Source: Sepioteuthis lessoniana | Lineage: Eukaryota; Mollusca; Cephalopoda; Myopsida; Loliginidae | Assembly: GCA_963585895.1 (NCBI GenBank) | Contig: OY757947.1 | Span: 31,720,640 to 31,784,639 of the forward strand | Length of the DNA: 64,000 bases | Direction: 5' to 3' | Part shown: positions 56,816 to 64,000 of the stretch, in pieces | Position numbering within the stretch: position 1 is the stretch's first letter | Layout: each line of letters begins with the position of its first letter | Notes under the pieces: generated by a model | The model's input: the letters and a program-made list of their open reading frames with translations, nothing else | What the model was told of the DNA's origin: nothing | Databases searched by the model: none | Position numbers and translations under genes: made by a program

Positions 56816-56885
56816 ATATATTGGTAAATTCTGTATTAAGAAGAGGGTCAAAAATTTCTTACTTGGATGTTGTATAATAGATTGG

Positions 56886-57371
56886 TAAAATCTATTAGTG
56901 ATAGTCACCATAGCGTAAATCTATTAGTGATAGTCACCATAGCGTAAATCTATTAGTGATAGTCCCCATAGCGTAAATCTATTAGTGATAGTCACCATAG
57001 CTTAAATCTATTAGTGATAGTCCCCATAGCGTAAATCTATTAGTGATTGTCACCATAGCGTAAATCTATTAGTGATAGTCCCCATAGCGTAAATCTATTA
57101 GTGATAGTCCCCATAGCGTAAATCTATTAGTGATAGTCCCCATAGCGTAAATCTATTAGTGATAGTCACCATAGCGTAAATCTATTAGTGATAGTCCCCA
57201 TAGCGTAAATCTATTAGTGATAGTCACCATAGCGTAAATCTGTTAGTGATTGTCACCATAGCGTAAATCTATTAGTGATAGTCCCCATAGCGTAAATCTA
57301 TTAGTGATTGTCCCCATAGCGTGATAGTCTTCATAGCGTAAATCTATTAGTAATAGTCACCATAGCGTAAA
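56886..57371. repeat. 29-bp minisatellite, about 17 units
   Basis: Units follow TAAATCTATTAGTGATAGTC plus MCCATAGCG; early starts at 56892, 56921 and 56950 are 29 bp apart. Units differ at two positions (GATAG or GATTG; CACC or CCCC). One unit near 57320 is shortened. Confidence 0.95.
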
Positions 57372-57394
57372 TAGTTAAAATGTTTAATAGTGAC

Positions 57395-57540
57395 CTTGAA
57401 GTAAGTGAGTTCAAACTCCAGTCGCGTTATTATGTTCAGTTTTGTACAAACTGGGCTAGGCTAAGGCATGAACTCTCTTATTCCGTTTTTAGTCATGTGT
57501 TACAAAACACCATCACTGTTCTTCTCCTTTGTAATTAGAT
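57395..57540 (+). mobile_element. SINE-B fragment
   Basis: Sense: GAGTTCAAACTCCAGTCGCG, GGCATGAACTCTCTTATTCC and ACCATCACTGTTCTTCTCC. Confidence 0.65.
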
Positions 57541-57659
57541 AATCCATGAAGTATGATGTGTCATTAAAAAAGAACAAAAGCCTATTATAGATAAGTAGTG
57601 TCGCATCTGAATTGTTAAAATTAGTTGTCTAAATTTCTGAGACAAAGCTTGTTGATTTT

Positions 57660-58025
57660 TATCGTTAAGGTATTTCGGACTATTGTCTTCATCTTCATTG
57701 TTATTTCCACAGCGTTTCAGCCGATATGTCCTTCGGCCTTCTTCAGTTGTTTGTCGAACTCGGGAACCTTTACGGAACTTCGAACTACGTCCTTTATTGA
57801 ATCCTCAGGGTTCGCCTGTTCTGATTCCGTTAGCCATAACCGGGTACAAATGTTAAGTATTCCTGTATTGTTACTCACCTGTAGTCAGGATTGAAACTTC
57901 AACCTCCTGATGATTGTCTCCGTAGAAGCATAGGGAACCAACGCCTATAACCGTTACGCCATGTGTCCAGCTGGAAATAACAATAAAGATGAAGACAATA
58001 GACCGAAAACCCTTAATGATATGTT
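57660..58025 (-). mobile_element. SINE-E copy with inverted 5' segment
   Basis: Antisense unit 57660-57975: tail GTCTTCATCTTCATTG, core in reverse near 57708-57746 (minus strand CTGAAGAAGGCCGAAGGAC..TCGGCTGAAACGCTGTGG), head ending CATGTGTCCAGCTGG. Immediately beyond the head comes the family's tail in the opposite orientation (AAAGATGAAGACAATAGACC), so the 5' end is joined to an inverted 3' end. Confidence 0.7.
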
Positions 58026-58139
58026 AAAATTGTTAAACGGTGAAAAAAAACCTTCATTGAATGTGGGATTTTCATGGAAGATCAGTTTCTTGAGCGAAAA
58101 TAATAGTTATATGATCCCTCAATTCATGTCCATATCAGC
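58026..58139. other. short unassigned spacer
   Basis: No feature recognised between SINE-E and SINE-B. Confidence 0.4.
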
Positions 58140-58151
58140 TCATCTCCAATC

Positions 58152-58382
58152 AGGGGGTGTCCTCGTGGTGTAATGGTTAAAGCGATGGACTGCGGAATCG
58201 TACTCCAGTCGCGCTATTACATTTACTTTTCGGTAAATACCCTTGGGAAAGGTATGAACCCCCTTATCCTCCCAGCTATGGGTTAAATAGCACCACTACT
58301 GTTCTTCTAGGAGAATAGCTTTGGCATTAAATAATCTACAAAGGTTGATATGCCATTAAACAAAGAAACCAAACCAAACCAA
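58152..58382 (+). mobile_element. SINE-B copy with target duplication and B-box deletion
   Basis: Sense copy from GGGGTGTCCTCGTGG to AAACCAAACCAA, flanked by a perfect 12-bp duplication TCATCTCCAATC (58140-58151 and 58383-58394). Compared with other copies it lacks about 15 nt between two CGTA repeats in the head, removing part of the B-box. Confidence 0.95.
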
Positions 58383-58394
58383 TCATCTCCAATC

Positions 58395-58775
58395 CACACA
58401 TCCTGCACCAAATGGAATTGACAGTAAAATGGTTGTTGTTATTGTTATTGTTGCTGTGGTTGTTATTTTAACCAACACCTAAAACACAATTATCACCTGT
58501 CAACCGTTAAGAAAAGGCAACTCTGTAATCATTATTCTAATAATGACGACATTTTTTTTTCTTTTCCATTTCTACATCTTTCTGACTTTTCTTTTTCTTT
58601 ACGGTTTAAACTATTTTACTTCTTGGTTGACAGATTCTTTAAAATTTCAATTGTTGCGAACCTGTTTTTGGCTTGAAGAAGAAAAAAAGCGTATCTTATT
58701 AGATTTAAAATAATTAATTTAATTTTACTATAATAAACCTTTTCTTCAAAGAATAAGCATGTAAGTTTATGTCAG
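58395..58775. other. unassigned stretch
   Basis: Short (TTG)n-like run near 58432-58465; no gene. Confidence 0.4.
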
Positions 58776-59362
58776 TAATTTACTAAGCTTTTTGCTTAGA
58801 TATGGCACAAGGCCGTATAAATAGGGCACCTGATGAAACTTGAATTCACTCCTGAAGATTTATAGTCAAGTTTATTAATATTACAACACCCGACGTGCTC
58901 CAGCTGTGTTTTTTTCCGTAATTTACGAAGCTTTTTGCTTAGATATGGCACAAGGCCGTATAAATAGGGCACCTAATGAGACTTAAAGTCACTCTTGAAG
59001 ATTTGATAATCAAGTTTGATAATATTACAACACCAGACGTGCCCCAGCTGTGTCTTTTATTAATTTACTTAGCCTTTTGCTTAGATATGGCACAAGGCCG
59101 TATAAATAGAGCACGTGATAAGACTTGAATTCACTCTTTGACGGTTTGATAGTCAAGTTTGATAATATTACAACACCCACGGTGCCCCAGCCGTGTGTTT
59201 TAGTAATTTAGTGAGCTTTGTCATTTATTCATTTACAAAGCTTTTTGCTTAGATGTGGCACAAGGCCGTACGAATGGGGTACCCAATGAGACATGACCTC
59301 ACTCGTGAATGTGTGCTAATCAAGCTTGCAAACGATACACCACTAGAGGTGCCCCAGCAGTC
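58776..59362 (-). repeat. tandem cluster of four SINE-D units
   Basis: Units start near 58777, 58920, 59062 and 59229, spaced 143, 142 and 167 bp. All contain TTTTGCTTAGATRTGGCACA and GGCCGTA. The first three share derived features (TATAAATAG; TTTGATAATATTACAACACC). The fourth keeps more of the tRNA-like head seen at 32198 (GAGGTGCCCC; CACTCGTGAATGTG). Confidence 0.85.
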
Positions 59363-59755
59363 TCGGTAAATCTATTTTCTTCTCCTTGTTATTTTTTAAA
59401 ATTTATTTGGTTGGATAAATGTTGAATATTAATCGGAAGTTTAATTTCCCATGCTGCATAAGTTGTTTAGGTAATATAACAGAGTATGCACCAGTTTTCT
59501 AAAAGTGAAGATGAAGAAAGTGGAGGAGCCTGGAGTAAATCCTCGGTACATTGTGTGGGTGGTAGGCTAAAAAGAAGATGTATCCATCTACAACGTGTAG
59601 GCAAGAGTGGAGACCATGTGATTTGCTTGGGCGTCCGGAAAGCTACATAAACCGGGAAGATTTCGACCCACGCAGAACGATGTAGAAAGGCAGCGAGGTT
59701 TCACAGGAAAACAGCACCGTGCCCCTGTATAAATGCATCTCTGACTCTCTCTTGT
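59363..59755. other. unassigned, locally GC-richer stretch
   Basis: 59490-59750 has balanced composition and several CpGs, unlike its surroundings, but no long frame or recognisable domain on either strand. Confidence 0.4.
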
Positions 59756-60012
59756 AAGTAAGTTGGCGACTGTAGTCGAGGGCGACCAGAAGGCTCCCTT
59801 TTCAATAGCTACTACACCAATGTGTAGGGGAGGGCGCTACTTCTTTCCCAGAATTGCTCCACTTTACCCTTGATCCTTACCTTATATTGCTGAGTGTTAA
59901 GCAAGGAGGTATCAAGTACCATTTTTAAAGTCTTTGGTATGACACGACCTCGGATTGAACCCAAGTCTTCATGACCATTGGCGAACACTCTACCCACTTG
60001 GCCAATGAGCCG
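59756..60012 (-). mobile_element. SINE-C copy, full length
   Basis: Antisense: GGCGACCAGAAGGCTCCC, GTGTAGGGGAGGGCGCTAC, TGAGTGTTAAGCAAGGAGG, CCACTTGGCCAATGAGCCG. Confidence 0.93.
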
Positions 60013-60179
60013 ATACTCAACCCATACGTTCATTTGGGTTAATGATAGGAAAAGAAAAGAAACACCTTATATTTTCATACATCAGTCTCTTTGTATATAC
60101 GATTAAGAAGTCATGTAATCAGAAGACTCTGTGAAAATAGTTAAGTTAATCACCCACATGGTAAGATGTGATTTCCCGT

Positions 60180-60358
60180 CCGTTGCTTTCCCAGTCGGTT
60201 GGGGCTGTAGAATACACCGACTGCATCTCTGCAGACGAGTAAGACCACCTCCGACGAGCGTCGTAGATATGACTGGCCCAGTCGGACGGAGCTGTAGAAT
60301 ACACCGACATCTTCTCTGCAGAAGAGTAAGACCTACCCACCGCTCAACGAGTGTCCAA
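60180..60358 (+). mobile_element. two tandem Rep-H heads
   Basis: CCCAGTCGGTTGGGGCTGTA at about 60190 and CCCAGTCGGACGGAGCTGTA at about 60278, each followed by ACACCGAC..TCTCTGCAGA. No middle or tail follows; an RTE fragment begins instead. Confidence 0.85.
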
Positions 60359-60359
60359 A

Positions 60360-60545
60360 TTATAGGCTCACAAACATGGACGCATCAACATTGCTTGACC
60401 TGCAAAAAATTATATTCAGCAGCTTCATGAGGATACTGGATTCCGTCTCGAGGACCATCTAGGAACAATGAACGGTCGGTACTGATATTGAGAGAAAGAA
60501 TAAGACTTAATGCTATCATCAAGCATTGATGATAATGATATATCA
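60360..60545 (+). pseudogene. RTE-like LINE extreme 3' end
   Basis: Sense: ACATGGACGCATCAACATTG, AAAAATTATATTCAGCAGC, GGATACTGGATTCCGTCTCG and a terminal GATGATAATGATA, as in the other RTE copies. Confidence 0.7.
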
Positions 60546-60546
60546 G

Positions 60547-60578
<32 letters not shown>

Positions 60579-60580
60579 AA
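60546..60580. repeat. compound (TA)n(TG)n microsatellite
   Basis: Short TA then TG run. Confidence 0.9.
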
Positions 60581-60582
60581 TA

Positions 60583-60825
60583 AGTTAACCGACCATAGTG
60601 GAAAACTACGCAAAGGCTCTATTTTTAAGAGCTACTACACATAGGAGTAGGGAAGGGCGCTACCCTTTTCCTTGGGTGGTTCCTCTTACCTTTGGTTCGT
60701 ATTTTATAATGCTTAATGTTAAGCAAGGGAGCATCAAGTACTATTTTTTTTTAGTCATTGGTATGACTTGACCTGGGACTGAACCTCAGTCTCCCAGACC
60801 ATTAGCGAACACTCTTCCCCAATAA
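60583..60825 (-). mobile_element. SINE-C copy, diverged
   Basis: Antisense: GAGCTACTACACATAGGAG, GGAAGGGCGCTACCCTTTTC, TAATGTTAAGCAAGGGAGC, GACCATTAGCGAACACTC. Confidence 0.8.
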
Positions 60826-60835
60826 GAAAAAATTT

Positions 60836-60905
60836 GGTTGGTTCGTTGGTTGGGTTTTATGGCATATCAACCCTTGTAGGTTATTTAGTGCCAAGTCCTG
60901 TTCAC
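60836..60905 (-). mobile_element. Rep-H tail fragment
   Basis: Antisense: GGTTGGTTCGTTGGTTGGG and the GGCATATCAACC..TTAGTGCC hairpin. Confidence 0.75.
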
Positions 60906-61464
60906 ACACATACACACGCACATACATATAGACATATGATTTGAAAGAAATATAAAAGTCTAAGACGAATTTTCAAAGCCGCTGCTATCTCATTCTTTAA
61001 TTCCCTAAATACTCGTCCTGGCTTTTATAATATTTCTCCTTTCTTGAGCAGATCCATTTTAAATAGCTACAATATATTCCATCTTTAATTAACATTTTCC
61101 ACATATATCATCATTTTTATGCTTTCCATTTTTCTTTTTGTTTTTCTTTCTTTCTTTTTCTTCCTTATAAGTCGAAATCTTTGTCGATAAATAAACATAA
61201 CATAAATTCTATACAATATTCCTAATAAGTCAAATAACAAAATTTAAAACAACAAACGCTGATTCACCAATTAAACGGCCAACTTTTTCTTATAATACAA
61301 ATTTTCCCCGAGGTTTTTGTAAGTTGCATTTTTCAACATCCATCGTTGACTTAACATCGCTTCTCAATAAATCTCTCCTTCCACTTGGATTACCTTGTAA
61401 CCAATTTTTCAACAAATATGATTTGTAAGTTTCAGGGTTCAATTTTAAAGAAACCAGAACTCAT
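60906..61464. other. unassigned stretch
   Basis: No feature recognised apart from short CA and TTTC runs. Confidence 0.4.
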
Positions 61465-61725
61465 TTGTTTATGCACGGTTTAATTATTTCAAGTATGGCT
61501 ATGTGACACTAATAATTCAATTTATCATCCGCCATTTGTTTGCACACAGTTAAATGCTTAAACAGTTCTATTTGACTCATAGATGGGACCCTAACAGGTA
61601 TATCCACTCAGGGTCAGCGTGGATCTGGGATTAATGGCTGTGAAGGAGTACTCAAAGTTTTCTAACGCTTCTGGACAGAAGCCTTACTATCAGAATGTTT
61701 AGCGTCATATACAGTCTACTTGTGA
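61465..61725 (-). mobile_element. Rep-H copy, head truncated
   Basis: Antisense body and middle: CATTTGTTTGCACACAGTTA, TTGACTCATAGATGGGACC, CTATCAGAATGTTTAGCGTC. It ends where a SINE-A begins. Confidence 0.7.
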
Positions 61726-61975
61726 GAGGTGCTTGTTGTGTAACGGTTATCGTCATGTGAAATGGAAACGGTGACCTGTTTATATTTCACATGACGATAA
61801 CACGTTTGGGAAATATGTATCCAGCTATTATCCCTTCAGCTATGAGTAAATTTGGGCTCTTTAGCGTTGTTATGGCAACCAGTCTAGGGAAAGGAAAACT
61901 CTGATTTAAAATTTGGTAAACTCCGTTTAGAATATTGACAATATCTTAAATCCTGCTCGTGCGTTGGGGTTGATA
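61726..61975 (+). mobile_element. SINE-A copy with internal 18-bp inverted repeat
   Basis: Sense SINE-A: GTGCTTGTTGTGTAACGG head, CTATGAGTAAATTTGGGC, CAACCAGTCTAGGGAAAGG. The B-box region is replaced. 61746-61763 (GTTATCGTCATGTGAAAT) and 61784-61801 are perfect inverted copies around a 20-nt loop. Confidence 0.88.
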
Positions 61976-61994
61976 TATGTATACATACATACCT

Positions 61995-62043
61995 ATATAT
62001 ATATATATATATGTCTGTGTGTGTGAGTGTGTGTGTGTGTGTG
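61995..62043. repeat. compound (TA)n(TG)n microsatellite
   Basis: TA run, a few mixed bases, then TG run. Confidence 0.9.
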
Positions 62044-62162
62044 AGGAGAAAAAGGTAAATGGACTGAAGATATATATTTGGTGTGGTTGATGATATATTT
62101 ATAATAAATTTATCATCAACTGCGCCAAATATATATTTTTTATCTGTTTACCTTTTTCACAT
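62044..62162. repeat. long hairpin, about 57-nt arms, tiny loop
   Basis: Arms about 62044-62100 and 62106-62162: AAAAAGGTAAA pairs with TTTACCTTTTT, ATATATATTTGG with CCAAATATATAT, GTTGATGAT with ATCATCAAC. Other positions include G:T-type differences. The loop is about 5 nt. Confidence 0.8.
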
Positions 62163-62204
62163 ATATTCTATCCGATTCATTTAATTCTCTCTCATGTGTA
62201 CACG

Positions 62205-62209
<5 letters not shown>

Positions 62210-62252
<43 letters not shown>
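62210..62252. repeat. (TA)n microsatellite
   Basis: A pure TA run. Confidence 0.95.
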
Positions 62253-62254
<2 letters not shown>

Positions 62255-62360
62255 AATTATCGATGGTCAACAACTTATTGATCGCAAGGAAAACATATAG
62301 GCTTAGGGAAAGTGTGGGCATGTTTATTATTTAAAAAATATATACATATACATATTTAAA

Positions 62361-62388
62361 CGACCAGTTTCGTCTGGCTCTTATCAAG
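62361..62388 (-). other. degenerate hammerhead-like string
   Basis: The minus strand reads CTTGATAAGAGCCAGACGAA followed by ACTGGTCG. GAAAC and a GTC triplet keep hammerhead spacing, but the first core block is altered (TTGATAA for CTGATGA) and stem II is not clear. Confidence 0.25.
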
Positions 62389-62602
62389 CTGTTAACGCCA
62401 GAAAGATATTTAAAAGTGGCAATGTAGTGGAAAAAGTAAAGGAATGGAGAAAAGGGAAGGAAGAAAAAATACTAAGAAGGGGGTAGAAGTAGCAATAAAC
62501 AGATGGCTAGAGACTAATCACATTCAATCCCAACAGACAGTCCCTCTGTTTACAGAGGGAAGGCTGAAGGGATCGAACGGAAAGAGTTTCTAACACTTTG
62601 AG

Positions 62603-62648
<46 letters not shown>
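62603..62648. repeat. (TA)n microsatellite
   Basis: A pure TA run just before a Rep-H head. Confidence 0.95.
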
Positions 62649-62651
<3 letters not shown>

Positions 62652-62664
62652 ACATATTTCGTTT

Positions 62665-63030
62665 GGCTCAATCAGCTTTAGTCGTAAAATACACCGACTG
62701 TATCTCTGCATAGGGTCAATACTCTCCACAACGAGTGTCCTGGATATGATACTAAGCAATCTGATGTTGATGCTGCAGTAAGGCTGGAGCTTTGGGGAAT
62801 GCAGAATATCCCTTTACTGCTAGGTTCACTCTTGCCCTGAGTGGTAACAGCTGATACGATCCAATGTATCGGTCAAATAGAACTAAACTCTGTTCTTATG
62901 TTCAAATGAATTCTTTGAAATGGAACTGTTTACATGTATAAAATAGATTTGCCATTAAATGACCTACAATAGTTGATGTGCCATATAACAAAACCAAACC
63001 AAACCAAACCAAACCAAATTAACGTTATTC
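62665..63030 (+). mobile_element. Rep-H copy, compact full length
   Basis: Sense: ATACACCGACTGTATCTCTG head, GAGTGTCCTGGATATGATAC, CGGTCAAATAGAACTAAAC, one body unit, hairpin tail at 62952-62983, and a clean AAACC repeat (about five units) as the 3' terminus. Confidence 0.92.
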
Positions 63031-63219
63031 ATAAAACTGTTATTACAGTTCTCAAGAGATACAACAATTAAATTATTTTATACTTTTCCTTATTTATATG
63101 ATTGATTAGTTTAATTCTTGTTGTGGCCTTGTTAGGGGCCAGAAATATAGACACAAGAAAAGAATTGAGTTAAAGAAATATGTTTACCAAGAATAGTAAT
63201 ACAAAATATATAAATGGTA

Positions 63220-63485
63220 CCGGCTCATTGGCCTAATTAGTAGAGGGTTTGCCGATGGTCCGGGACCTGGGTTCAATCCCAGTTCGCGTCATACCAAAGA
63301 CTTTAAAAATGATACTTGATAACCCCTTGCTTAAAACTCAGCAATTTAAGGTATGTATCAAGGATAAAGTGGAGCAATCAAGGGAAAAGAGTAGCTCCCT
63401 CCCCTACACCTCGGTGTAGTATCTATTGAAAAGGAAGCCTTCTGGTTGCCCTCGACTATGGTCGCCAACTTTACTATACTTACAT
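63220..63485 (+). mobile_element. SINE-C copy, full length
   Basis: Sense: CCGGCTCATTGGCCTAATTAG head with A-box-like segment, GGGTTCAATCCC B-box at about 63271, CTCCCCTACACCTCGGTG, and the 3' end CTATGGTCGCCAACTTTACT. Confidence 0.93.
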
Positions 63486-63854
63486 ATGAGAGGGTTTACC
63501 AGCGAAACTACTCGGTTCGACTGTCAGGGATGTCAGCTGGGATATTGCATTCTACCTAAGAGCAGTACTAGCTGGTATTTATATCTGGGAGAGTTCATGC
63601 CTGCGTGGGTAAATTACAATAACAATTCTGTATTAGAAAAAAAAACTTATTAGGTAGTTAGCCCTGCAATTACAGCAGATCACATAATGATAGTTTGATT
63701 GAATGTGGCGGCCTTTTAAAGCGCATAGGGTTAGAAGTTAAGGAATACCGTACATTGAACATTCCTGTTAATACTTTTGAATATCTCTGTCTTAAAATTC
63801 TTTTTTTGCAAACACAACAAATATGAATGATTTTAAAACTCCACTACAAGCCCC
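63486..63854. other. unassigned stretch
   Basis: A 75-codon frame at 63426-63653 overlaps SINE-C and is not supported as a gene. It may include upstream LINE sequence. Confidence 0.35.
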
Positions 63855-64000
63855 ACATCGAGAAAATCAAGAAGAGAACAAGTTGTTTTATGCCGATTGC
63901 GAATTGGTCATACAAGGCTTACTCACTCTTTCATTTTGAAACAGGAACCACAACCGCAGTGTTTAACCTGCCAGATAACTATCACGGTTAAACACATTCT
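63855..64000 (+). pseudogene. LINE RNase H / C-terminal fragment, cut by window end
   Basis: The plus strand reads SRREQVVLCRLRIGHTRLTH, then SFILKQEPQPQCLTCQITIT and VKHI. This is the conserved end of Jockey/CR1-type LINE proteins: RLRIGHTRLTH, then a CX2C..H zinc-binding block. The open frame extends to the window edge, so its extent and integrity are unknown. Confidence 0.7.

Noticed and set aside
56886-57371. CRISPR-like array (29-bp repeats)
   Set aside because: Units are contiguous with no unique spacers, and the context is eukaryotic; it is a minisatellite.
63220-63290. tRNA genes at SINE heads
   Set aside because: Heads have A- and B-box-like segments but do not fold to a cloverleaf, and each is joined to a repeated SINE body.

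Overview
The window is eukaryotic, AT-rich, intron-like or intergenic DNA dominated by retroelement relics, microsatellites and minisatellites. No intact protein-coding gene, rRNA or genuine tRNA gene could be supported. Several tRNA-derived SINE families, RTE-type and other non-LTR retrotransposon 3' ends, mariner and hAT-like DNA transposons, a Penelope-like remnant and very abundant compound (CA)n(TA)n repeats point to an invertebrate animal. A mollusc, perhaps a cephalopod, is my best guess, but it rests on general resemblance only. Family names below (SINE-A to SINE-E, Rep-H) are local labels, not database names.

Families. SINE-A, about 285 bp, has a tRNA-like head and ends near GAGGGGTTGGTAAAT. 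SINE-B, about 235 bp, has a related tRNA-like head and ends in a GGCAT..ATGCC hairpin followed by an AAACC-rich tail. SINE-C, about 250 bp, has a tRNA-like head beginning CGGCTCATTGGCC. SINE-D, about 135 bp, ends near GGCCTTGTGCCACATC. SINE-E carries a CTGAAGAAGGCC..GAAACGTTGTG core that resembles a hammerhead-ribozyme core. Rep-H is a longer, non-tRNA repeat with internally repeated body units and the same 3' hairpin and tail as SINE-B; in several copies its 3' end is amplified into an 89-bp tandem array.

Layout. 0-9 kb: SINEs, two mariner remnants, Rep-H and a 1-kb hAT-like element. 8.8-17 kb: minisatellites of 32, 23 and 58 bp, with a CpG-rich promoter-like island (11.68-11.98 kb) and a duplicated exon-like segment between them. 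17-25 kb: Rep-H, RTE LINE 3' ends, a second inverted hAT-like copy and a Ty3-like integrase fragment. 26-27.1 kb: (GAAA)n polypurine tract. 27-37 kb: interleaved Rep-H, SINE-B and SINE-E plus a strong hairpin. 37.4-38.2 kb: (TTTC)n tract. 39-47 kb: RTE relics, a duplicated 0.4-kb repeat, an 830-bp inverted-repeat element, Rep-H tail arrays and a mariner fragment. 47-56 kb: SINEs, a hammerhead-like motif, a Penelope-like fragment, and a non-LTR retrotransposon interrupted by a chimeric SINE. 56-64 kb: a 29-bp minisatellite, a tandem SINE-D cluster, more SINEs and a LINE C-terminus cut by the window edge.

The strongest unusual signals are the SINE-B/SINE-A chimera with a perfect 17-bp target-site duplication, the shared 3' hairpin and its 89-bp arrays, the hammerhead-like cores, a SINE-A carrying a perfect 18-bp templated inverted repeat, and four long hairpins.
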